A stretch of DNA of 64,000 nucleotides. It comes from CAVPFA01 sp963703655. GTDB taxonomy: Bacteria > Actinomycetota > Acidimicrobiia > Acidimicrobiales > Bog-793. A program made the position numbers and the translations under genes. Numbering within the stretch: position 1 is the stretch's first letter; each line of letters opens with the position of its first letter. The stretch spans positions 248,001-312,000 of the forward strand of contig CAVPFA010000004.1 in the NCBI GenBank assembly GCA_963703655.1. The letters run 5' to 3'. The notes beneath the pieces are model-generated. The model was given only the letters and a program-made list of their open reading frames with translations, was not told the origin of the DNA and did not search any database. Positions 32,973 to 42,283 of the stretch are shown here, piece after piece.

Positions 32973-34643
32973 CGGCACTCTCGAGGTGCCGGTGTAGGGC
33001 ACCTTCATCGGGCCGATCGCGTCGAGGTCCACCTCGATCAGACAAGGGGCTCGCTCGGCGAGCGCCCGCTTGGCCGCAGTCGCGTAGTCGCCGACCGACT
33101 CGACGCGCTCGGCCCTGATCCCGAACGCCGCGGCGACACCGCAGAAGTCGGGCCGTCCGAGGTCGACTCCGATACGCCCGTCTCCAAGCCCGTACTGGCG
33201 GTCCTGGATGTTGCGCAGGATCCCGTAACCGCCGTCGACGAAGACGAACACGACGACCGGGAGCTGCTCTTGCGCGATGGTCGCCAGCTCGGAGACCGCA
33301 AGCAGGAGGCCGCCGTCCCCGACGAGGAGCACCACCGGCGGTTCCTCGGTTGCGACGGCGGCGCCGAGGGCCTGCGGCAGTCCGAGCCCGAGAGCGAAGC
33401 TGTTCGGCATGATCGACGTCCGGGGCCGGCGCACCGGCAGGAGCCGATTCCCCCACGTGTAACCAGGGACGGTCGAATCCTTCACGACGACGGTCCCGGG
33501 TTCGAGAAACGGAGCCAACGCGTCGAGGAGACCGACCTGGGGCCCGAGGCTGTCTCGAAGGCATGCTCTGCCCGAGCGGGCGGCAGCGGCCACCTGGTCG
33601 GCCCACCCGGCTTCGGCGAGGACGCCAGGCGCGGCGCTCCGGTCGATCGCCTCCAGCAGCGCACCGGTCGTGAGCTTCGCGTCACCGACGACGGCAGCCT
33701 CGACGGCGTAGCTCCGCCCCGGTACGGCTGGGTCGACGTCGAGATGCACCAGACGCGCCGGCAGCTCCATCTTCCAGTTCTCGGTGTTTGGCCCCTGAAA
33801 GCGGGTGCCGATCGCTACGAGCAGGTCAGCCTCCCGGCACAGCGCTCGGACATCGGGCTCCCACGAAAGGTTGCCGATGCAGAGGGGATCGTCCTCGGGA
33901 AGCACGCCGCGCCCGTTGGGGCTCGTCAGCAAGCCAGCGCCGAGGCGGCGTACCAGCCGGACCACCTCGTCGACCGCGCCGGCGGCGACGACGCCGCCTC
34001 CGGCCCACACGATGGGGCGCCGGGAGCCCTCGATTAGCCCGACCGCGCGGTCAAGCTCGGCGCTGTCGAGTCCGAGAGCTTGCGAAGACGGGTGTGGGGG
34101 CGCAACGAGGCCGGCCTCATCGGCCGCGGGCGCGTACTGGAGGTCGATCGGGACCTCCACCGACACCGGCCGGCGCCGGTGCGCCATCGCCTCTGCGGCC
34201 GCGGCCGCGACCATCGCAGAGATGTCGTCTTCCCATGCCGCACGGTACGTGGCCTTCGACAGCGACGCGAGCATGCCGAGCTGGTCGGGAACCTCGTGGA
34301 TGAACCCTCTGGCCTCGTCCAGGAAGCGGCTGTCGATCTGGCCCGTGACGTGCAGCACAGGCGACGACGACACGTAGGCCTCGACCTGCCCACCCATGGC
34401 ATTCGCCGCTCCTGGTCCGGTGGAGGTGATGCACACACCTAGTCGCCCCGTTGTACGCGCGTACCCGTCGGCCGCGCCGATCGCACCCTGCTCGTGACGA
34501 ACCGTGACCGCCCGTATCCGGCGGTAACGCCGGAGCGCGTCGTAGATCGGGAGGTTGTGCACGCTCGGGATGCCGAAGACGACATCGACTCCGGCCTGCG
34601 ACAACCCAGCCACGACTGCATCGCCACCGGTCCGCTCCGTCAT
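32961..34643 (-). CDS. Thiamine-diphosphate enzyme, acetolactate-synthase-like
   Basis: 560 aa from ATG 34643. The three-domain ThDP fold is complete: the N-terminal Pyr domain has FGIPSVHNLPIYDALR and RHEQGAIGAADGYAR (activating Glu), the central domain has RPIVWAGGGVVAAGA, and the C-terminal PP domain has VVLLVGDGGLLLAVSELATI with the GDG...N-type metal motif (here GDGG... then VDGGYG). It resembles the acetolactate synthase/benzoylformate decarboxylase group; no regulatory subunit gene is adjacent, so branched-chain synthesis is not implied. It is divergent from the SbcD-like gene. Confidence 0.83.
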   Translation of the reverse strand: MTERTGGDAVVAGLSQAGVDVVFGIPSVHNLPIYDALRRYRRIRAVTVRHEQGAIGAADGYARTTGRLGVCITSTGPGAANAMGGQVEAYVSSSPVLHVTGQIDSRFLDEARGFIHEVPDQLGMLASLSKATYRAAWEDDISAMVAAAAAEAMAHRRRPVSVEVPIDLQYAPAADEAGLVAPPHPSSQALGLDSAELDRAVGLIEGSRRPIVWAGGGVVAAGAVDEVVRLVRRLGAGLLTSPNGRGVLPEDDPLCIGNLSWEPDVRALCREADLLVAIGTRFQGPNTENWKMELPARLVHLDVDPAVPGRSYAVEAAVVGDAKLTTGALLEAIDRSAAPGVLAEAGWADQVAAAARSGRACLRDSLGPQVGLLDALAPFLEPGTVVVKDSTVPGYTWGNRLLPVRRPRTSIMPNSFALGLGLPQALGAAVATEEPPVVLLVGDGGLLLAVSELATIAQEQLPVVVFVFVDGGYGILRNIQDRQYGLGDGRIGVDLGRPDFCGVAAAFGIRAERVESVGDYATAAKRALAERAPCLIEVDLDAIGPMKVPYTGTSRVPAPR

Positions 34644-34677
34644 CTCGTCGCCGTCCTTGCCTTGGTGGGGATCCCCC

Positions 34678-34694
34678 GGGGGTGATACACCCCC
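34678..34694. promoter_or_regulatory. Palindrome between divergent ThDP-enzyme and SbcD-like genes
   Basis: GGGGGTG-ATA-CACCCCC is a perfect 7-bp inverted repeat in the 68-bp divergent intergenic region, ending 4 nt before the putative -10 of the SbcD-like gene. A plausible operator. Confidence 0.5.
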
Positions 34695-34698
34695 CCAG

Positions 34699-34704
34699 TA
34701 GTCT
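34699..34704 (+). promoter_or_regulatory. Putative -10 of a leaderless SbcD-like transcript
   Basis: TAGTCT with 7 nt to ATG 34712. Confidence 0.4.
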
Positions 34705-34711
34705 CGCATCG

Positions 34712-36046
34712 ATGGAAGAGTGCCCCCGAACTCCCGATTTCTGTTTCATCCATGCGGCGGACCTGCATCTCGACACGCCGTTCAAGGGGATCGGTTCGAC
34801 AGCGCCGCAGGTGGGCACGCGCCTGCGCGAAGCGTCGCTCGCCGCCTTCGATTCCCTCATTGACCTGTGCCTGCAGCGGCATGCCGGTTTCCTTGTCGTC
34901 GCCGGCGACGTCTACGACGGTCCGGAGCGGGGGCTCCGGGCACAGCTACGGTTCCGTGACGGCCTAGCCCGGCTTTCCGAGGCGGGCATCGCGAGCTTCG
35001 TCGTGCACGGCAACCACGATCCGGTCGAGACGGGTTGGTCAGCCCTCGGCGGCACATGGCCGGAGTTCGTCACCGTCTTCGGTTCCGGAGCGGTCCGGGC
35101 CGTTCAGGTCGAGCTCGACGGGGTACCCGTCGCGACTGTGCAGGGCATCAGCTTCGCCCAGCGCAGCGAGCGCGAGAACCTGGCGCTGCGGTTCGCTCCC
35201 AGAGCCGGTCCCGGGATCCAGGTCGGCGTCCTGCACTGCAACGTGCAAGGTGCCGCCTCCGGCTACGACGACTACAGCCCCTGCACGCTCGAGGACCTGC
35301 GAAGCATCGGCCTCGACTACTGGGCGCTCGGTCACGTGCACACCCGGATGATCCTCTCGGGGGGCAAGGACTCGAGCGAGCCCTGGGTGGTGTATCCCGG
35401 CAACCTCCAGGCCCGGAGTCCCAAGCCGAGCGAGCGGGGCGTGAAAGGTGCGACCGTGGTTCACGTCCGCGGAGGGCGCATCGCGGACGTCGAGCCGGTC
35501 GGCTGTGACGTGGTGCGTTTCGGGCTCGTCGAGCTCGACGTGGCCGAGGTCGGCGACGTCGCCGAGCTGCGCGCACGGCTCGCGGACGCTGCCCGGGACC
35601 GCCTGGCATCGGCGGACGGGCGGTCTCTTGTGCTCCGTGGGGAGCTCACCGGGCGCGCCGAGTTGCACCGTGACCTCCGCCGCGCCGGAACCACCCACGA
35701 CCTCCTCGTCGCGCTGCGTGAGGACTTTGCCCAGGACGAGCCCTTCTGCTGGTGGGACTCCATCGACGACCGGTCGCGTCCCGCCCTCGACATCGAGGCG
35801 GCACGGGCCGGGTCGGATTTCGCCTCCGATCTCATCGAGCTCGCCGACGAGCTCTCCCTCCGGCTCGCGACCGAAGAGGGCGCGGCCGGCGACTTCGCGT
35901 CCGAGCTCTCCGAAGGGCTCCCCGGCCCCCTCCGGCACCGGCGCGCGCTCGAGAAGTTGTTCGAGTCGTCGAGCGCGCAGCCGAGCGAGCTCGTAGAGCG
36001 AGCTCTGGTGCTCGCCCTCGGCGAGCTCGAGAGCGACAGGCGCTGA
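34712..36046 (+). CDS. SbcD/YhaO-like DNA repair exonuclease (metallophosphoesterase)
   Basis: 444 aa. Calcineurin-like nuclease motifs in order: HAADLHLD (D-x-H), AGDVYDG (GDxxD), VHGNHDP (GNHD), GVLHCNVQG and ALGHVHTR (GHxH). A C-terminal capping and helical region follows. It forms a two-gene unit with the following ATPase, 16 bp away, as in YhaO-YhaN or SbcD-SbcC pairs (Mre11-Rad50 analogues) that process DNA ends. The start is at the ATG following TAGTCT. Confidence 0.87.
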   Translation: MEECPRTPDFCFIHAADLHLDTPFKGIGSTAPQVGTRLREASLAAFDSLIDLCLQRHAGFLVVAGDVYDGPERGLRAQLRFRDGLARLSEAGIASFVVHGNHDPVETGWSALGGTWPEFVTVFGSGAVRAVQVELDGVPVATVQGISFAQRSERENLALRFAPRAGPGIQVGVLHCNVQGAASGYDDYSPCTLEDLRSIGLDYWALGHVHTRMILSGGKDSSEPWVVYPGNLQARSPKPSERGVKGATVVHVRGGRIADVEPVGCDVVRFGLVELDVAEVGDVAELRARLADAARDRLASADGRSLVLRGELTGRAELHRDLRRAGTTHDLLVALREDFAQDEPFCWWDSIDDRSRPALDIEAARAGSDFASDLIELADELSLRLATEEGAAGDFASELSEGLPGPLRHRRALEKLFESSSAQPSELVERALVLALGELESDRR

Positions 36047-36062
36047 GGCGGCCCGGCCCGCG

Positions 36063-38888
36063 ATGCGAATCAGCGGCTTTCACATCGACGGGTTCGGTGG
36101 GCTGGCCGACTTCGGGATCGAGGACCTCTCACCTGGCCTGGTGATCGTGAGCGGGCCGAACGAGGCGGGCAAGTCGACGCTGCTCGACTTCATCACGACG
36201 ATGCTCTTCGGCTTCCCTGGCCGTCGCGACCATCCTCGATTCCGCCCGCCTGTCCGGGGCGGGCGCCACGGCGGCCGGCTCACGCTCGCCGAGGAATGCC
36301 TTGACGGGCCCACCCGCAACAGGAAGTGGCACATCGAGCGTCATGCGAGCCCGCAAAAAGAGCTCACGATACGGCTCTCCGACGGCGGACCGGTGTCCGA
36401 AGAAGATCTCCGCAGGGCTCTGGGCGGCGCAGACGAAGCGCTGTTCCGCGCGGTGTTCGCCGTTGACCTGACCGATCTCGGCAGCGCCGAGGCGCTGACT
36501 CGAGACGAGGTGCGAGAACTCCTTTTCTCTGCCAGCATCCTGGGCCAGCGCCGCTCCGCGGCGCGCGCCATGGCAAGCCTCCAAAAGGAGCGCCTCGAGC
36601 TCGCCCGCCCGCGACAAGGAGACGCCCGGGCCAACCGCCTGATGGCCGATCTCGACAACGTCCGCCGGGGTCTCGTCGAGGCGGGCCTCGAGGCCGCTTC
36701 CTATCCGGCGCGCCAAGACGACCTGCTGCGCCTCGAGCGCGGTGTCGCCGACGCCCGCGAGGACGCCGACCGAAGCGAGCGCCGGATGCGAGAGCTCGAT
36801 CTGCTCGTGCGGCTGTGGGAAGTCCTCGAGCGCAAGCGAGCCGCCGAGCGGCGCTTGAGCTCCTGGGAAGAACCCGCGCCGCTCTCCGCTTGGCTCGAGG
36901 ACGACGCCCCGGAAGTGCAGGCGCTGCGATCGGGGTGCTCCGGCCACCTCGAGCGCGTGGCCCAACTCGCGGATCTCCGTAACCAGCGCGGCGGAATCGA
37001 GCTATCCCTCCAAACAGCGCTGGGATCGCTCGGCCCCGACTGGAGTCGCGACCGCATCGCGACCAGCGACGGCTGGATCGGTCTCGTGGACGAGGGCCGG
37101 CACTTTCGCGACGTGCTCTCAGACCGAGAGGGTCGGGTGCGGACGGCTCGCGCGCTGGCCGAGGAGGCCGATGCCGCGATGGAGCCAGGCGATCTCGAGA
37201 AGGCCGACGGCGCCGCGACGGGTTTCGACGTCGCTGACCCCGCCTCCGACACGCACCCCGAGCAGAAGGCGAGACTCCTGAGCGAACTGCGCCGGAACCT
37301 CGCTGAGCAACGCCGGCTGACTGCGGAACGACAGGCGGGCGGGCGGATCGGCCCGGGCCCCGTCGCGCTCGACCGGAGAACAATCACCGCGATCGCCCTC
37401 GGCGCGTTCGTGACGCTCGTACTCGCTCTCGTCGCCGCACTTGCGCCGGACCGGCTCGTGGTTCGCGTCCTCTGGGGAGTGATCGCGGCCGGGGGATTCA
37501 CGCTCCTCGTGGCCGGTGTTGCGACGCGGCGCCGTCTCCACGTGGAACGGTCCACCCCTGCAGACCTGGAGGCGGCGCTCGAACGCGTCGAGGCCCGGGT
37601 GGGTGAGCTGGCGACCTCGCTCGGCCTGTCCCGCAAGCCGAGCGATTCTGACGTCGAGACGGCCGCCGAGAGAATCGAGGCTGCCCGGAGTCGTGAGCGG
37701 TCCCTCGAGGAGGAGCGCCGCCGAGCGGTCGCAGCCTTGGGGCGACGCGAGGCCTCCCACCAGCACCTGGCACAGGCCTCGAAGAACCTCGAGGCGGAGC
37801 GTGCCAACTTCCGCGCCTGGAACCTGGCTCACGGACTCGAGGCGTCGCTGTCACCCGACGGGGTGCTCGAGAGCCTGTCGGCGCTCCAGGCGGCCTGGAA
37901 GGACCTCGGCGCGATCGAACGGGTCGACGCCCGGATCGGACAGCGGCACGCGGAGATCGCCAGGTTCGAGGCTCGCCTAGCGAAGCTCGCAGCCGGCCTG
38001 CGGGACCTCGGCGGCCCCGCCGAGTTGCTCGAAGCGGACCCGGCCCGCACGCTCGGCGACCTCTGCACCTCCCTCGAGGCGGCGCTCGAGTCTCGGGCGA
38101 CGAGGACCGGCCTTGTCCGCGTCGTCGAGGACGCCGGCGGCGAGCTCGAGCGCTCCGTCGGGACCGGTCCCGAGGCGCCGCGTCTACTGGCCGAGCTTGA
38201 GGCCGGCGACGTGCTCGCCTGGGCCGAGGACCAGGCCGCGGTCGCGCAGGCCCGCTCGGAGACTCGCATTCGTCTGGAACAGCTCGTCCGCGAGCATCAG
38301 GACGCGTCGAACCAGTTGCGGGACCTGGCCGGCTCGGCGCGGATAGCAGAGCTCGAGCAGCTACGGCTCGCTCTCGAACAAGATCTCGGCGAGGTGCTCG
38401 AGTCCTGGGCCGTCCTCGGAAGCGCCCGATTGCTTCTCGAGCGCACGTTGCGCCGCCACGAGCAGGAGCGTCAACCTGCGGTCCTCGCCCGAGCGGGTGA
38501 GCGCTTCGCGAAGGTCACCGAGGGTCGCTACACCTGCCTGCTGCCTTCGGTAGGCGTCGAGGGTGGACGCGACACCCTGAGGGTCGTGTCCTCGTCCGGT
38601 GCCGAGATCGACGCCGGCAGCTTGAGCCGGGGCACCGTCGAGCAGCTCTACCTCTGCCTTCGTCTCGGTCTCGCGGAGACATTTGCCGAGCGGGCCGGGC
38701 CTCTCCCACTCGTCCTCGACGACGTGCTGGTGAACTTCGATCCTGCTCGTGCGGCCTCCATGGCAGAAGCGCTAGCGGACACTGCGGAGCGCCACCAGGT
38801 TCTGTTTCTCACGTGCCACCCCCACCTCGTCGGGCTCGTCCAAGACGTGGCGCCGCAAGCGCAGGTGGTCCACCTGGACCGAATCTGA
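36063..38888 (+). CDS. YhaN/SbcC-like AAA ATPase with internal membrane segments
   Basis: 941 aa. Walker A is GPNEAGKSTLLDF (about residues 32-44), after MRISGFHIDGFGGL. Long charged coiled-coil arms (residues about 170-400 and 520-800) flank a hydrophobic double segment (ITAIALGAFVTLVLALVAAL and VLWGVIAAGGFTLLVAGV, about residues 440-490), a feature of YhaN rather than SbcC. The signature SLSRGTVEQLYLCLR and Walker B PLVLDDVLVNFDP lie near the C-terminus. Partner of the SbcD-like nuclease. Membrane attachment at the hinge position is a known YhaN feature whose purpose is unclear. Confidence 0.87.
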   Translation: MRISGFHIDGFGGLADFGIEDLSPGLVIVSGPNEAGKSTLLDFITTMLFGFPGRRDHPRFRPPVRGGRHGGRLTLAEECLDGPTRNRKWHIERHASPQKELTIRLSDGGPVSEEDLRRALGGADEALFRAVFAVDLTDLGSAEALTRDEVRELLFSASILGQRRSAARAMASLQKERLELARPRQGDARANRLMADLDNVRRGLVEAGLEAASYPARQDDLLRLERGVADAREDADRSERRMRELDLLVRLWEVLERKRAAERRLSSWEEPAPLSAWLEDDAPEVQALRSGCSGHLERVAQLADLRNQRGGIELSLQTALGSLGPDWSRDRIATSDGWIGLVDEGRHFRDVLSDREGRVRTARALAEEADAAMEPGDLEKADGAATGFDVADPASDTHPEQKARLLSELRRNLAEQRRLTAERQAGGRIGPGPVALDRRTITAIALGAFVTLVLALVAALAPDRLVVRVLWGVIAAGGFTLLVAGVATRRRLHVERSTPADLEAALERVEARVGELATSLGLSRKPSDSDVETAAERIEAARSRERSLEEERRRAVAALGRREASHQHLAQASKNLEAERANFRAWNLAHGLEASLSPDGVLESLSALQAAWKDLGAIERVDARIGQRHAEIARFEARLAKLAAGLRDLGGPAELLEADPARTLGDLCTSLEAALESRATRTGLVRVVEDAGGELERSVGTGPEAPRLLAELEAGDVLAWAEDQAAVAQARSETRIRLEQLVREHQDASNQLRDLAGSARIAELEQLRLALEQDLGEVLESWAVLGSARLLLERTLRRHEQERQPAVLARAGERFAKVTEGRYTCLLPSVGVEGGRDTLRVVSSSGAEIDAGSLSRGTVEQLYLCLRLGLAETFAERAGPLPLVLDDVLVNFDPARAASMAEALADTAERHQVLFLTCHPHLVGLVQDVAPQAQVVHLDRI

Positions 38889-39078
38889 GGCCGGCGCGGC
38901 CGGCGGGGCGGCCGAGGGCGTTCCGGGGGCCGGCAGGGCGGACCGGGGACCGGGGGCCGGCGGGCCGGCCGAGGGCGGTTGCAGCGGCGGCGATGGGGGG
39001 CCGGCGCGGCCGGACGGGCCGGCCGGCGCGGCGGACCGGGGGCCGGCGGCCGAGATTCGGCGGACGTGTTAAGACTTT
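38889..39078. repeat. Extremely G+C-rich imperfect repeat tract
   Basis: About 190 bp almost entirely of C and G, built from variants of ggaccgggggccggcgggccgg and ggcgcggccggc. Many overlapping hairpins can form. It sits between the YhaN gene and the IS element. Confidence 0.75.
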
Positions 39079-40870
39079 TGTGGCCCCTGCAGGCTGTTGC
39101 AAAATGAAGCCCGTTCAATGGCAGGGATCCACCACCTGGCTCTGTTGACCGCCGAGAATTTCTCATGGCGCTGAGCTATCTGCCAACGGACCGAGATCAG
39201 TTGTTCTTGGTCCCCCCGGACATGCGCGACTGGCTCCCTGCTGGGCACCTCCTATGGTTCGTGCTCGACGTGGTGGAGAGGATCGACACCTCCTCCCTGC
39301 ACGCTCGCCACCCGAACGACGGCGTCGGGCGACGGGCCTTCGACCCCGACATGCTGCTGGCGCTGTTGGTGTACGCCTACTGCACCGGGCAGCGTTCGAG
39401 CCGCAAGATCGAGCAGCTTTGCGAGGTCGACGTCGCCTACCGGGTGATCTCCGCCAACCACCCCCCGGACCACACCACCATCGCCCGCTTCCGATCCGAC
39501 AACGACGAGCTGGTCGCCAAGCTCTTCACTGACGTGCTCGCCCTCTGCGCCGCCACCGGCCTGGCGAGCGTCGGCGTAGTGGCGGTCGACGGCACCAAGA
39601 TGGCAGCCAACACGTCGAGAAAGACCAACCGCACCCGGGCCGACATCGAGGCAGAGGTGGACACGATGATGGCCGAGGCCGTGGCCGCCGACGCAACAGA
39701 AGACGAGCGCTTCGGCCCCAAGCGTGGCGACGAGCTCCCGCCCGATCTCGTCGACCCGGACACGCGCCGAGTACGCCTCGACGCCGCCCTGCAAGCCATC
39801 GAGGAACAGGAGCGATCGAGCCAAGCGGCCGAGGAGGCCGCCCGGGCCAAGCGGGCGGCAGCCGAGGCTGAGGCCGTCGCCAAGCACCAGGGTGTTACCG
39901 GCAGGCCGCCCAAGTGCGCCGACCCTCTCGCCCGAGCCGAGGCCGAGCTCCTCCGAGCGGTGGCCGATCAGGCCGCCCGCAACGCCGAATGGCGCCACCA
40001 GCGTGATGCCGCTCGGGCAGCAGGAGCGCCAGACCCTCCCCGGCCTGAGCGTGGTCGCCCCACGAGGGCACGCCGGCGCCTCGAAGCTATGAAGGCCTCG
40101 CCTCCGGCACCGCCAGCGCCGCCGCCCCCGGTACGTCTGAATATGACAGACCCTGATTCCCGGGTCATGAAGACCCACAACGGCTGGGTGCAGGGCTACA
40201 ACGCCCAGGCAGCCGTCAACGACCAGGGCATCGTGCTGAGCGCCAAGCTCACAAACGACCACAACGACGTCGGCCAATGCGTGCCGATGATGGCCGCCAC
40301 CCGGGCCGACCTCGATGCCGCCGGCATCCAAGGACCCATCGGCACCATCCTGTTTGACGCCGGATATCTCTCCGAGGACAACCTGCGAACCGACGGGCCG
40401 GACCGTCTCATCGCCACCACCAAGAGCTGGAAGCTGCGCCGGGAGGCCCGTGAGCTCGGCTTCGCCGAAGGCGATGCCCCGGCCGAAGCCTCGCCGATCG
40501 AGGCCATGGAGCATCGCCTGCGTACCGAGGACGGCGCGGCTCTCTACGGGCTGCGCCAGTGCACCGTCGAGCCGGCGTTCGGCGACATCAAGGAGAACCG
40601 GGGATATCGGCGCTTCATGCGGCGAGGGCTCGCCGCCTGCGACGCCGAATGGAAGCTCATCTGCGCCACCAAGAACATCACCAAGATGTTCCGAGCCGGA
40701 GCGGTACTGCCTGATCTCGGCTGAGGAAACGATGGGTGCCTGGACCCAACCCTGGAAACGAGTGCCCGGCCGACGAAGATTCCCCTCGCCGCCTCGAAGA
40801 CAATGGCTGACCGCCTGGGAACGCCCTGTCGGTCGCACGGTTCAAACTGCAACAGCCTGCCTGGCCACAC
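39079..40870 (+). mobile_element. IS1182-family insertion sequence
   Basis: Imperfect terminal inverted repeats bracket one transposase gene. The left end TGTGGCCCCTGCAGGCTGTT (39079 on), followed by GCAAAATGAA, matches the reverse complement of the right end TGTGGCCAGGCAGGCTGTTG, followed by CAGTTTGAA, near 40840-40869. No target duplication could be recognised at the flanks. The single intact frame suggests recent insertion. Confidence 0.8.
39165..40724 (+). CDS. IS1182-family DDE transposase
   Basis: 519 aa. The N-terminus MALSYLPTDRDQLFLVPPDM and the DUF772-type region (DPDMLLALLVYAYCTGQRSS, then RKIEQLCEVDVAYRVI) are typical. Catalytic carboxylates appear as VVAVDGTKMAANTS (first Asp), TILFDAGYLSEDN (second Asp) and CTVEPAFGDIKENRGYRRF (Glu). 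A charged Ala-rich insertion (residues about 205-320) lies between the first and second motif. Apparently intact. Confidence 0.92.
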   Translation: MALSYLPTDRDQLFLVPPDMRDWLPAGHLLWFVLDVVERIDTSSLHARHPNDGVGRRAFDPDMLLALLVYAYCTGQRSSRKIEQLCEVDVAYRVISANHPPDHTTIARFRSDNDELVAKLFTDVLALCAATGLASVGVVAVDGTKMAANTSRKTNRTRADIEAEVDTMMAEAVAADATEDERFGPKRGDELPPDLVDPDTRRVRLDAALQAIEEQERSSQAAEEAARAKRAAAEAEAVAKHQGVTGRPPKCADPLARAEAELLRAVADQAARNAEWRHQRDAARAAGAPDPPRPERGRPTRARRRLEAMKASPPAPPAPPPPVRLNMTDPDSRVMKTHNGWVQGYNAQAAVNDQGIVLSAKLTNDHNDVGQCVPMMAATRADLDAAGIQGPIGTILFDAGYLSEDNLRTDGPDRLIATTKSWKLRREARELGFAEGDAPAEASPIEAMEHRLRTEDGAALYGLRQCTVEPAFGDIKENRGYRRFMRRGLAACDAEWKLICATKNITKMFRAGAVLPDLG

Positions 40871-40966
40871 AAGTATCAACACGTCGCCACAGCGCGTCGG
40901 CTGCGCCGGCGTCTCCGCGGCCGGCGCCCTCCCGGGCGCGACACCCAAGCCCCCGCCGCGACCGTG

Positions 40967-42229
40967 TCAGAAGTTCGTGGTGCAGAACGGCGGGCGCGAA
41001 CCACCGAACATGCGATCCGCGCGGCGGGCCGCGCCTTCGGTCCGCTCGACGATCCGGCCCACCTCTGCCATCGCGGTGAAAGGAACGCCGCCGAGGTACA
41101 ACGCGCCCAGCGCCGCCGCCGGAAGAGCAAGGTCGGCGACGCCCTCAACGCGCTCCGCGGAGGCGACTCCGTCGCCATCCACGGACAGCCGGAAGCGGCC
41201 GTCGTTCCAGGGGCAGAAAGCATCGTGCAGCTCCAGGACGAGCGACCCCTCCTCGAAATACCGTCTCTGGGCGAGCGCACCCTGAACCTCCACGAGACGG
41301 ACCCAGGTTCGATCACCCCAGCTCGCGGTGCGTAGTTGGCGCTGGTCTTCGAGGAGATACCGCAGCGGCTCGTCAACCGGGCGGCCGCGGGTTCGCAGCT
41401 CGTCGGTGAGGTCGATGCCGAGCAGATACTGCCACAAGGCCGCGTAGGCGGCCCGGGAGACCGAGCACGACTCCTCCAGTAAGACGGCACGCCGATGGTG
41501 GTCGTCCGGGTCGGTCCCGGCCACCCGGTAGATCGCGTAGCCGTCGATGCGACCGCCTTCCTCGTAACACACGTAGAAGCGATGCCTGGCGTCCTCTGCC
41601 GCGCCCGCCCGGGGGAGCAGCTCGGCCCACGCCCCCTGCAGGCGGTCGAGCTCGCCGGCTCGAGTCGGCACATAGGCGTCGAAGACGATCGGGAACGCTT
41701 CGGCTGCTTGATCCAAATCGAGCAGCCGGACCGAGCCCGGGACGGCGGGCGAGTCGCGGAACGAGCCGCCAGCAGGGATCGAAGCGCTCGATGGTCGGGC
41801 AAGTCGTTTGTCGACGACATAGCGCGCTCCGAAGGTCGCGGGCCCGTAGCCGTACCTTCCGTAGATGCCTCCCTCGCTCGCAAAGAGCGCGGCAACCGCC
41901 TCACCGACCGAACGGAGGTCGTCGAGCTGTCGCCGCATCATCGAGGTGAGCAGCCCTCGGCGCCTGTGCGTGGGAGCCACCGTGACATCCGTGACCGCGG
42001 CCACATCGCAGCGAACGAGGCCCGGCAGGGTCATCGACAACCTGTGCGATGCCGTGGTCGCAACAAGGTCCCCTCCGTCGAAGACCGCGAGGGACCTCTC
42101 GAGCGGGAGCTCCTTTGCGACGCTCTCGATCTCGTCGGCGGTGTACCTGCCGCTGAACGCCGACGCCTGGCAGGCCAAATAGGCGTGGATCTCGTGGCTC
42201 TCGATCGGCCGGAGCTCGAAGGCGGTCAC
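40967..42229 (-). CDS. Eis-like GNAT N-acetyltransferase
   Basis: 420 aa, the size of mycobacterial Eis. The first GNAT domain has the acetyl-CoA motif VTDVTVAPTHRRRGLLTSMM (about residues 82-101) and FASEGGIYGRYGYGPAT. A second GNAT-like and a sterol-carrier-like C-terminal domain follow, ending in PPFCTTNF: the C-terminal Phe carboxylate acts as catalytic base in Eis. The known activity is multi-site acetylation of aminoglycosides or lysines; the substrate here is unknown. GTG start at 42229. Confidence 0.88.
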   Translation of the reverse strand: MTAFELRPIESHEIHAYLACQASAFSGRYTADEIESVAKELPLERSLAVFDGGDLVATTASHRLSMTLPGLVRCDVAAVTDVTVAPTHRRRGLLTSMMRRQLDDLRSVGEAVAALFASEGGIYGRYGYGPATFGARYVVDKRLARPSSASIPAGGSFRDSPAVPGSVRLLDLDQAAEAFPIVFDAYVPTRAGELDRLQGAWAELLPRAGAAEDARHRFYVCYEEGGRIDGYAIYRVAGTDPDDHHRRAVLLEESCSVSRAAYAALWQYLLGIDLTDELRTRGRPVDEPLRYLLEDQRQLRTASWGDRTWVRLVEVQGALAQRRYFEEGSLVLELHDAFCPWNDGRFRLSVDGDGVASAERVEGVADLALPAAALGALYLGGVPFTAMAEVGRIVERTEGAARRADRMFGGSRPPFCTTNF

Positions 42230-42283
42230 AGAAGAGAAGTCTCGCGCCGTCAGGCGTGCGTGCGAGCCGCGGACAGCCGTCCG

